Positions 17,937 through 24,896 of a DNA stretch of 64,000 nt are shown one piece after another. The stretch comes from Bradyrhizobium sp. SZCCT0153. Lineage in GTDB: Bacteria > Pseudomonadota > Alphaproteobacteria > Rhizobiales > Xanthobacteraceae. The notes below the pieces were generated by a model. The model saw nothing but the letters and a program-made list of their open reading frames with translations. It was not told the origin of the DNA and made no database searches. Positions within the stretch are counted from its first letter, which is position 1, and each line of letters starts with the position of its first letter. The DNA lies in NCBI RefSeq assembly GCF_018129995.1, contig NZ_JAFCKS010000005.1, positions 248,001 through 312,000 on the forward strand, written 5' to 3'. The position numbers and the translations under genes were made by a program.

Positions 17937-18182
17937 TTAGCTCGCGCCAAACGCCTTGAAGGTGATGATGGTGAGGGTGTCCTGGATGCCCGGGAGCACC
18001 TGCACCTTCTCGTTGATGAAGTGACCGATGTCGGTGTCGTTGTCGACGTAGAACTTCACCAGCAAATCGTAGTGGCCGGCCGTGGAGTAGATCTCGGAGG
18101 CGATCTCGGCTTCGGCAAGCGCATTGGCGACCGTATAGGACTGGCCGAGCTTGCATTTGATCTGGACGAAAAAGGGAACCAT
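17937..18182 (-). CDS. Stand-alone Lrp/AsnC effector (RAM) domain protein
   Basis: An 81-residue protein consisting only of the ligand-binding/oligomerisation domain of Lrp/AsnC regulators (VPFFVQIKCKLGQSY, then STAGHYDLLVKFYVD and TLTIITFKAF) with no helix-turn-helix. Such proteins form octamers or mixed assemblies with full Lrp proteins. ATG 18182 is preferred, with GGAGTG upstream; an in-frame start at 18242 would add an unlike hydrophobic stretch. It converges on the diheme cytochrome gene. Ligand unknown. Confidence 0.88.
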   Translation of the reverse strand: MVPFFVQIKCKLGQSYTVANALAEAEIASEIYSTAGHYDLLVKFYVDNDTDIGHFINEKVQVLPGIQDTLTIITFKAFGAS

Positions 18183-18278
18183 TGCAGTCACTCCGAAGGC
18201 ATATCTGAAGGCTAATAGGCCAAACCCGGCCGGATTTAGCAAGCGGCCGGTCCGGATGCGGGGATAAGCCGCCCGCGG

Positions 18279-18413
18279 CCATCCTTCGAGACGCCCGCCC
18301 TTGGCGGGCCCTCAGGATGAGGGCGGAGTGGGTGGCGGCAGTTTCAAGGGGCAATGATGGCAGTTAGCCTCGGCCTGAGGAGACCGCGCAGCGGTCGTCT
18401 CGAAGGGCGAGGC
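18279..18413. repeat. Long inverted-repeat intergenic element (CCTTCGAGACGC family), copy 1
   Basis: The left arm TTCGAGACGCCCGCC...CTCAGGATGAGG (about 18284-18321) is complemented by the right arm CCTGAGGAGACCGCGCAGC...CGTCTCGAAGG (about 18372-18406), separated by ~45 bp. The same element occurs at 24632-24765 with high similarity in both arms and different spacer. Transcribed, it would fold into a long hairpin. It sits between the Lrp-domain gene and the end of the kinase gene. Confidence 0.75.
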
Positions 18414-18451
18414 GTGCTGCCAAATATCAAGTGCGATTGCTCCGCGATGCC

Positions 18452-20431
18452 CTATGAGGTCACCGTCGCCGCGGCAAAAGCGTCCCTGAGCCGCTGCGCC
18501 AGCTCGGCCTTGCGGTAGGGTTTTGTCAGGACGACCGCCTGCGCCTGCGCGCGGCCCTGCTCGACCAGGGTCTCCAGCGCGTAGCCCGATGTGAACAACA
18601 CCGGTAGACCGGGGCGAATCCGCCGGGCCTGATCGGCGAGATCCCAGCCGCTGAAGCCGCCCGGCATGATGATGTCGGTGAACAGCATGTCGATGCCGGG
18701 ATCGGTGCGCAGCCGCTGCAAGGCCTCCTTGCCGTTGACGGCGGCGACCACGCGATAGCCGAGCGCTTCCACCCTGACGATGACCGAGGACCGCACGAAC
18801 GGATCGTCCTCCGCAATCAGGATGGTCTCGTGGCCCAGCGGCACCGCCTCTTCGCTCTCCTGCACATCTGCGAGGGAATGTGCGGCGCCGGCGCGCGGCA
18901 GGTAGATCCGGACCGTCGTTCCCAGGCCCTCTTCGCTGTAGATCGAGACATGGCCGTCGGATTGCTTTGCGAAGCCATAGACCATGCTAAGCCCGAGGCC
19001 CGAGCCCTTGCCGACCTCCTTGGTGGTGAAGAACGGCTCGAAGGCGTGTTCGATCACGTCGGACCTCATGCCTTCGCCGTCATCGGTGACGGAGATCAGG
19101 GCGTAACTGCCGGACATCACCTCCGGGTGCAGGGCGCGATAGTCCTCGTCGATCGCGGCCAGCTCCGTGCTCAGTGTCAAGTGCCCGCCGGCCGGCATGG
19201 CGTCCTGCGCGTTCAGCGCCAGGTTCAGCACGGCGGATTCGAGCTGGGCGCGGTCGGCGAAGGCCTGGATCGTGCCGGGACCGAACGCGGTCTTGATCTC
19301 GATGTTCTCGCGCAAGGTACGCTTGAACAGTTTCAGCATGGATTCGAGCAGCTCGCGGCAATCGATCGTCTGCGGCTGGAGCAGCTGGCGGCGGCTGAAT
19401 GCGAGCAGCCGCTGCGTCAGCTCCGCGCCGCGCTCGCCGGACTCGCAGATGTCGTCGGCAAACTGCCGCAGATCGGGCCGGGCCTTGAGCTGCTCGCTCA
19501 GATGCTCGGCGTTGCCGATGATGACGGTGAGGAGATTGTTGAAGTCGTGGGCGATGCCGCCGGAGAGCTGGCCGACCGTCTCCATCTTCTGCGCCTGCTG
19601 GAGCTGCTGCTCGGTCAGCTTGCGCGCGGTCAGATCGTGGACGATGCCGACGTAGATCAGCTCGCCGTCCTGCCATGCCTGGCCCACCGACAGATTCATC
19701 GGAAAGGTCGAGCCGTCCTTGCGCAGGCCGGCGGCTTCCCCGGTTGCAAAACGCCGCGTATGACCCGTGGGTGAGGGTCTCTTCTCGTCGGTCATCAGCA
19801 TGCCGATGTCATGATTCATGACCTCGTCAACGCGATATCCGAACAACCGTTCGCAGGCGGGATTGAACAGGAGAATGCGGGCTTGCGCATCGAACAGGAT
19901 GACGCCGTCGACCGCGGTGTCGACGACGGCGGTGAGGCGCGTCATGCTCTCGCGCAGCGCGCGCTGGGCTTCACGGACCTGGCCGAGAAGCTGCGCCGCA
20001 TCCCGGCTCTTGATCTCCTCCTCCTCGAGCGCGGCCTGGACCTTTTGAAGCTCGAACGGGGAGGGGATGGCCAGGATCTTCGGCAACAGCGGCCAAAGCG
20101 CACCGGCAGTGACCACGGACGCGACGGCCGTCGCCGCCTTGACGATGCCTTCGATGCCGTAGATAGGAACCCACAGCGTGTAGATCGACAGCACGTGCGT
20201 CAGGCCGCACGCCATGATGAAGATTGCGAAGGCCCAATAGACCCAGCCGAACTGGAGGTCGCGCCGTTTGGTGACGAGGATCGTGAGGGCGAACGGGATC
20301 GAGAAGTAGGCGGCCGCGATGAGGGCGTCGGAAACCACGTGCAGCCAGATCAGCTCGGGCTCCCACAGCAGGCAGATGCCGTGCGGTGAAAACATCGAGG
20401 AGTCGAGGATGCGTTCGAAGTAGGCCCACAT
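18452..20431 (-). CDS. Hybrid sensor histidine kinase with ETR1-like ethylene-binding domain
   Basis: A 659-residue hybrid kinase. Residues ~27-118 form three membrane helices resembling the ethylene-binding domain of plant ETR1: D35, Y42, I45-P46 (AYFSIP) and C75-x3-H79 (ACGLTH) match ETR1 D25, Y32, I35-P36, C65 and H69, all offset by exactly 10. A coiled-coil linker, a PAS domain (~165-280, with the FGYRVDEV and FPMNLSVG segments), HisKA with phospho-acceptor H295 (GGIAHDFNN), HATPase_c (GKGSGLGLSMVYGF) and a C-terminal receiver with D586 (FTDIIMPGG) and Lys in TKPYRK follow. ATG 20431 is used because the frame upstream (to 20530) is unlike the family. It is divergent from thiD. Ethylene/copper sensing is inferred from residue conservation; the output is unknown. 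Confidence 0.85.
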   Translation of the reverse strand: MWAYFERILDSSMFSPHGICLLWEPELIWLHVVSDALIAAAYFSIPFALTILVTKRRDLQFGWVYWAFAIFIMACGLTHVLSIYTLWVPIYGIEGIVKAATAVASVVTAGALWPLLPKILAIPSPFELQKVQAALEEEEIKSRDAAQLLGQVREAQRALRESMTRLTAVVDTAVDGVILFDAQARILLFNPACERLFGYRVDEVMNHDIGMLMTDEKRPSPTGHTRRFATGEAAGLRKDGSTFPMNLSVGQAWQDGELIYVGIVHDLTARKLTEQQLQQAQKMETVGQLSGGIAHDFNNLLTVIIGNAEHLSEQLKARPDLRQFADDICESGERGAELTQRLLAFSRRQLLQPQTIDCRELLESMLKLFKRTLRENIEIKTAFGPGTIQAFADRAQLESAVLNLALNAQDAMPAGGHLTLSTELAAIDEDYRALHPEVMSGSYALISVTDDGEGMRSDVIEHAFEPFFTTKEVGKGSGLGLSMVYGFAKQSDGHVSIYSEEGLGTTVRIYLPRAGAAHSLADVQESEEAVPLGHETILIAEDDPFVRSSVIVRVEALGYRVVAAVNGKEALQRLRTDPGIDMLFTDIIMPGGFSGWDLADQARRIRPGLPVLFTSGYALETLVEQGRAQAQAVVLTKPYRKAELAQRLRDAFAAATVTS

Positions 20432-20700
20432 GATTCCACTCCGACCGGCTTGCGGGCCGGGGCGGCCTGCAACATTGGTGTCGCTGGATGATTCCAGCAC
20501 CAACGTCTCACTCCGCGATACGGACGCCAAGGGTCAAGACGATATAAGGACATATTTTGCAATCTGTGCACGATTGCGGGACGACAGCGCGGCACCGGGC
20601 CAAGACCGGCTGATTCGCCGGCCGGCCCGGCTTGCTGGCGTTCCGTGGTCGCGCTAGGACAGATCATGGCGATGCCCCTCTCAAGCGAATGGTTCCGGCG

Positions 20701-21501
20701 ATGACGACGCCTGTCGCTCTCACAATTGCCGGCTCCGATTCGAGCGGCGGCGCCGGCATCCAGGCTGACCTCAAGACCTTTGCCGCGCTCGGCGTCTATG
20801 GCGCGTCCGCCATCACGGCGTTGACGGCGCAGAACACGCGCGGCGTCACTGGCATTCACGCGGTGCCCGCCGAGTTCGTCACAGCGCAGATCGACGCGGT
20901 GTTCTCCGATCTCGACGTCGGCGCGGTCAAGATCGGCATGGTGGCCCAGGTCGCCAGCATCGATGCGATCGCAGCCGCGCTGTCGCACTGGGCGCCCCGG
21001 CATATCGTGCTCGATCCCGTGATGGTGGCGACGTCGGGTGATCGCCTGCTCGCGTCCGAAGCCATCGACGCCCTGCGGACGAAGCTGATGCCGCTGGCCT
21101 CGGTGATCACGCCCAACCTGCCCGAGGCCGCGGCGCTGCTCGACGAGGCGGTCGCGGCAAGCGAGACGGAGATCGAGAGCCAGGGGCGCCGGCTGCTGGC
21201 GCTGGGCTGCCGCGCGGTCCTGATCAAGGGCGGGCACGGCGAGGGCGCCGAGAGCATCGACCATTTCGTCGATGCCGAGAACACGATCGCGCTCGCCGCG
21301 CCGCGCATTGCCACCCGCAACACCCATGGCACCGGCTGCTCGCTGTCCTCGGCGGTCGCCGCGGGGCTGGCGAAAGGCGAGGACCTCGAACACGCCGTGC
21401 GTAGCGCCAAGGCCTGGATCAGCGCCGCGATCGCGGCCGCCGACCGCTTCGGCGTCGGCCACGGCCACGGGCCGATCCATCATTTCCACAAGTTTTACTG
21501 A
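20701..21501 (+). CDS. thiD: Hydroxymethylpyrimidine/phosphomethylpyrimidine kinase
   Basis: A 266-residue ribokinase-fold enzyme that phosphorylates HMP and HMP-P in thiamine biosynthesis. It begins VALTIAGSDSSGGAGIQADLK, has the VLDPVMVATSGD segment and ITPNLPEA, and ends with the anion-hole and catalytic Asp region NTHGTGCSLSSAVAAGLA. ATG 20701 starts the conserved part; ATG 20689 would add four residues and cannot be excluded. No TPP riboswitch is visible in 20432-20700, and no other thi genes are in the window, so it appears isolated. Confidence 0.95.
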   Translation: MTTPVALTIAGSDSSGGAGIQADLKTFAALGVYGASAITALTAQNTRGVTGIHAVPAEFVTAQIDAVFSDLDVGAVKIGMVAQVASIDAIAAALSHWAPRHIVLDPVMVATSGDRLLASEAIDALRTKLMPLASVITPNLPEAAALLDEAVAASETEIESQGRRLLALGCRAVLIKGGHGEGAESIDHFVDAENTIALAAPRIATRNTHGTGCSLSSAVAAGLAKGEDLEHAVRSAKAWISAAIAAADRFGVGHGHGPIHHFHKFY

Positions 21502-21664
21502 GCGGCGCGACGGCTGCTGCCGTTAACCAATAGGGCCACGGGGCCCGGGCTTTTTGCGGGCAGCCATTGCCGCTTCATGTCGCCTGATTGTCGCATGCGA
21601 CTGATATTCGCGGGGGGGCGAGGCAAGGCGTGATTCGTATCTGAGGGTGCCTCAAAAGTTCAAT

Positions 21665-21682
21665 CGGTCATCCCCCTGTCAC
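21665..21682 (+). promoter_or_regulatory. Pho box upstream of the plcP-agt pair
   Basis: CGGTCAT-CCCC-CTGTCAC fits the PhoB site arrangement of two 7-bp half sites (consensus CTGTCAT) spaced by 4 bp: the second half matches 6 of 7 and the first 5 of 7. It lies 25 bp before the chosen plcP start, where it could replace a -35 element. Confidence 0.6.
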
Positions 21683-21706
21683 GGGATCTTGTTACAGGCA
21701 TGTCGC

Positions 21707-22519
21707 ATGGGAAGTTACGATGTGAGTGACGAGAGCCCTGAAAGGCGCTTTCGCACCTTGTTCATCTCCGACGTTCATCTCGGAGCCCGCGGTTCTCAAG
21801 CCGACCTTCTGCTCGACTTCCTGCGCTACCACGATGCCGATACGATCTATCTCGTCGGCGACATTGTCGACGGCTGGGCGCTGAAATCGAGCTGGCACTG
21901 GCCGCAATCGCATAACGACCTGGTGCAGAAGCTGCTGCGCAAGGCACGCAAGGGCGCCAAGGTCATCTACATCCCCGGCAATCACGACGAGTTCCTGCGC
22001 AATTACTACGGCACGCATTTCGGCGGCATCGACGTGGTCGAGAACACCGTCCACACCGGCGCCGACGGCAAGCGCTATCTCGTCATCCACGGCGACATCT
22101 TCGACCTCGTGGTGCAGAACGCGCGCTGGCTCGCCCATCTCGGCGACAAGGCCTACGACTTCGCGATCCAGATGAATCGCTTCGTCAACTTCTTCCGGCG
22201 CATGTTCAAGGTGCCGTACTGGTCGCTGTCGCAATGGGCCAAGCAGAAGGTCAAGAACGCGGTCAACTATATCGGCGCGTTCGAGCAGGCGCTCGCCGCC
22301 GAAGCGCGGCGCCACGACGCCGACGGCGTGATCTGCGGCCACATCCACTACGCCGTGATCCGCGACGAGGGCGGCATCCGCTACATGAATTGCGGCGACT
22401 GGGTGGAGAGCTGCACGGCGCTGGTCGAGCACGACGACGGTCATTTCGAGATCATCACCTGGGCTGATCAGGTGCAGAAGCCGTCACAAGTTCCGCAGGT
22501 CGCAGCAAGGGCAGCCTGA
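21707..22519 (+). CDS. plcP: PlcP-like phospholipase C (calcineurin-type phosphoesterase)
   Basis: About 270 residues with the full metallophosphoesterase motif set: D-x-H in FISDVHLG (D22, H24), GDIVDGW (D52), GNHDEF, VIHGDIFD and the late GHIHYA. The family is often labelled UDP-2,3-diacylglucosamine hydrolase, but this subgroup, placed directly upstream of a GT4 glycosyltransferase, matches PlcP, which degrades phosphatidylcholine and phosphatidylethanolamine to diacylglycerol under phosphate starvation in Sinorhizobium and marine bacteria. Start ATG 21707 or GTG 21722; the longer frame from 21647 would run through the Pho box. The stop abuts the ATG of the next gene. Role inferred from family plus context. 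Confidence 0.8.
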   Translation: MGSYDVSDESPERRFRTLFISDVHLGARGSQADLLLDFLRYHDADTIYLVGDIVDGWALKSSWHWPQSHNDLVQKLLRKARKGAKVIYIPGNHDEFLRNYYGTHFGGIDVVENTVHTGADGKRYLVIHGDIFDLVVQNARWLAHLGDKAYDFAIQMNRFVNFFRRMFKVPYWSLSQWAKQKVKNAVNYIGAFEQALAAEARRHDADGVICGHIHYAVIRDEGGIRYMNCGDWVESCTALVEHDDGHFEIITWADQVQKPSQVPQVAARAA

Positions 22520-23563
22520 ATGCGCATCCTGGTCGCGACCGACGCCTGGCACCCGCAAGTCAACGGGGTGGTTCGGACGCTGACCAAGCTTGCTGACGCC
22601 GCCAAGGGCTTCGGCGTCGAGTTCACGTTCCTGACGCCGCAATCGTTCCGCACCTTCGCGATGCCGAGCTACCGCGACGTCCGGCTCGCGATGCCGCGCC
22701 CGGCACGGATCGCGAAGCTGATCGAGGAAGCGCGCCCCGACAGCATCCACATCGCGACGGAAGGGCCGATCGGCCTGATGGTTCGCCGCTATTGCCGCCA
22801 GCGCAAGCTGCCGTTCACGACCAGCTTCCACACCCGTTTCCCCGAATACGTCCGCGCCCGGGTGCCGGTTCCGGAATCCCTGATCTGGCGGGCGCTGCGC
22901 CGTTTCCACGGGGCAAGCCGCGCCGTAATGGCGGCAACGCCTGCGCTCGCCAGCGAGCTGACCGAGCGCGGCTTTGCCAATGTCGTGCTGTGGCCGCGCG
23001 GCGTTGACACAAAACTGTTCCATCCCCGCGCGATTGATCTCTGCCTTCCGGCACCGGTGTTCCTCTCGGTCGGGCGCGTTGCGGTGGAGAAGAATCTCGA
23101 GGCTTTTCTCGAACTCGATCTGCCCGGCACCAAGGTGATCGTCGGCGACGGTCCGGCGCGTGCCGTGCTGGAAGAAGCCTATCCCGACGCGATCTTCCTT
23201 GGGCAGAAGCACGGCGACGAACTGGCCGACATCTATGCCGCCGCCGATGTGTTCGTGTTTCCGAGCAAGACCGACACCTTCGGCCTGGTCCTGCTGGAAG
23301 CACTCGCAAGCGGCCTGCCGGTAGCCGCCTTCCCGGTGAAGGGGCCCCGCGACGTGATCGGCGATGCGCCGGTCGGCGCCCTCGATCCCGATTTGCGCAA
23401 TGCCTGCTTCGCCGCGCTCGACATCTCCCGGCAGGCCTGCGTCGAATTTGCCGCCGACTACACCTGGGAGGCCTCGGCCCGGGCGTTTGTGGACAGCATC
23501 AGGGCGGTCGGAGCCATGCTGCCAGGGCGAAACGGCGCGGAACAGCCACGTTTCGTTGCCTAA
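22520..23563 (+). CDS. agt: Agt-like diacylglycerol glycosyltransferase (GT4)
   Basis: A 347-residue GT-B glycosyltransferase. The N-terminal acceptor domain has TDAWHPQVNGVVRTL and TSFHTRFPEY; the C-terminal donor domain has FLSVGRVAVEKN, VGDGPAR and the E-x7-E motif in FPSKTDTFGLVLLEALASGLP. It resembles Agrobacterium Agt and plant/cyanobacterial SQD2-type enzymes, which glycosylate diacylglycerol to glucosyl- or glucuronosyl-DAG. It starts immediately after the plcP stop, so both should be on one Pho-regulated mRNA: PlcP supplies DAG, Agt converts it into a phosphorus-free glycolipid. The sugar donor is not deducible. Confidence 0.82.
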   Translation: MRILVATDAWHPQVNGVVRTLTKLADAAKGFGVEFTFLTPQSFRTFAMPSYRDVRLAMPRPARIAKLIEEARPDSIHIATEGPIGLMVRRYCRQRKLPFTTSFHTRFPEYVRARVPVPESLIWRALRRFHGASRAVMAATPALASELTERGFANVVLWPRGVDTKLFHPRAIDLCLPAPVFLSVGRVAVEKNLEAFLELDLPGTKVIVGDGPARAVLEEAYPDAIFLGQKHGDELADIYAAADVFVFPSKTDTFGLVLLEALASGLPVAAFPVKGPRDVIGDAPVGALDPDLRNACFAALDISRQACVEFAADYTWEASARAFVDSIRAVGAMLPGRNGAEQPRFVA

Positions 23564-23626
23564 GAGGTGGAAACCCTCGCGCGGAGGTGTCTTGCCCACG
23601 CCTCATCCGCCGGGATAACATCTGCC

Positions 23627-24610
23627 ATGACCGAACAGCTCCTCCCGATCGGCCCTGCCGACATCGATGCCGCAGCGCGCGTGATTGCGCCCTTCGCCGT
23701 CCGCACCCCGCTGTTGTCCTTTCCCGTGCTCAATGAGCGCGTCGGTGCCAAGGTGTTCCTGAAGCCGGAGATGCTCCAGCGCACCGGCTCCTTCAAGTTC
23801 CGCGGCGCCTTCAACAAGGTCGCATCGATCCCGCAGGACAAGCGCGCCGGTGGCGTCGTCGCGTTCTCCTCCGGCAACCACGCCCAGGGCGTGGCGGCCG
23901 CCGCAAAAATCCTCGACATGCAGGCGACCATCGTGATGCCCGCGGATGCGCCGCTGTCCAAGCGCGAGCGCACCAAATCCTACGGCGCCGAGGTCGTGCT
24001 GTACGATCGCGACCGCGACGACCGCGAGGCGATCTCGCGCGGCATCGCCGAGAAGCGCGGCGCGACGCTGGTCAGGCCCTATGACGATCCCTTCGTGATC
24101 GCGGGGCAGGGCACCGCCGGCCGCGAGATCGCGGAGGACATGGCGGCGCTCGGCCTCAGCCCCGACATCGTGGTGGCTCCGGCCTCCGGCGGCGGCCTGA
24201 TCGCAGGCGTCGCGACCGCCGTGAAGGCGCGCTATCCGCTGGCCCAGATCGTGGTGGCCGAACCCGAGGCGTTCGACGATCACGGCCTGTCGCTGACGGC
24301 AGGTCATCGCGAGCCGCATGCGCCGGCCGGCCGCACCATCTGCGATGCGCTGATGGCCTTGATCCCCGGCGAGATGACGTTCGCCATCAACAGCAAGCTG
24401 CTCGCACGCGGCGTCACGGCGTCGGACAAGGAAGTCGGTGCGGCCGTCGCCTTTGCCTATCGCGAGCTGAAGCTCGTGGTCGAGCCGGGCGGCGCGGTGG
24501 GCTTGGCCGCGCTGCTCGCGGGCCGCCTCGACGTTGCCGGGAAGAACGTCGTCATCGTGCTCTCCGGCGGCAACGTCGACGCCGATCTGTTCGCCGAGCT
24601 GGTGGCCTGA
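23627..24610 (+). CDS. Threonine/serine dehydratase-like PLP enzyme
   Basis: A 327-residue fold type II PLP enzyme. The Schiff-base lysine is in SFKFRGA, the substrate loop is SSGNHAQG, the phosphate-binding Gly loop is PASGGGLIAG and the C-terminal Ser motif is VLSGGNVD. There is no ACT-like regulatory domain, which fits catabolic threonine ammonia-lyase, serine racemase or hydroxyaspartate dehydratase rather than biosynthetic IlvA. ATG 23627 starts the conserved sequence; upstream in-frame codons from 23567 overlap no recognisable domain. It follows agt by 63 bp on the same strand and may be separately expressed. Confidence 0.87.
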   Translation: MTEQLLPIGPADIDAAARVIAPFAVRTPLLSFPVLNERVGAKVFLKPEMLQRTGSFKFRGAFNKVASIPQDKRAGGVVAFSSGNHAQGVAAAAKILDMQATIVMPADAPLSKRERTKSYGAEVVLYDRDRDDREAISRGIAEKRGATLVRPYDDPFVIAGQGTAGREIAEDMAALGLSPDIVVAPASGGGLIAGVATAVKARYPLAQIVVAEPEAFDDHGLSLTAGHREPHAPAGRTICDALMALIPGEMTFAINSKLLARGVTASDKEVGAAVAFAYRELKLVVEPGGAVGLAALLAGRLDVAGKNVVIVLSGGNVDADLFAELVA

Positions 24611-24631
24611 GAACAATTTCCTGTGGCCCAT

Positions 24632-24765
24632 CCATCCTTCGAGACGCCCGCTTCGCGGGCTCCTCAGGATGAGGACGAAATGCGCAGCAGCACTTTCAGC
24701 CGGTACCGATGCCTTCGAGCCTCATCCTGAGGAAACCGCGAAGCGGTCGCCTCGAAGGACGAGGC
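24632..24765. repeat. Long inverted-repeat intergenic element (CCTTCGAGACGC family), copy 2
   Basis: Second copy of the element at 18279-18413: left arm CCTTCGAGACGCCCGC...CTCAGGATGAGGACG, right arm CTCATCCTGAGGAAACCGC...GTCGCCTCGAAGGACGAGG. The arms complement each other over ~35 bp; the ~45-bp spacer differs from copy 1. It lies between two convergent genes and before a terminator. Confidence 0.75.
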
Positions 24766-24842
24766 GCGCGCTCAGGCCGCCCAAAGGCCACCTGGTAAGG
24801 ACAGGCCGCGATGCAGCTGATCACGTCTATTCCCCGAACATG

Positions 24843-24874
24843 AAAGGGGCAGAGCGTTTCCGCTCTGCCCCTTT
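24843..24874. terminator. Strong bidirectional terminator
   Basis: Perfect 14-bp arms, AAAGGGGCAGAGCG and its complement, around TTTC, between the convergent dehydratase and caspase-family genes. Flanking A/T at both ends lets it work in both directions. Confidence 0.85.
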
Positions 24875-24896
24875 GTCGTTGTGTGGCCGACCGCGA

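Noticed and set aside
21707..22519. Assignment as LpxH-type UDP-2,3-diacylglucosamine hydrolase
   Set aside because: The motif set allows it, but direct coupling to a GT4 glycosyltransferase and a Pho box fit PlcP better. Kept as the alternative.
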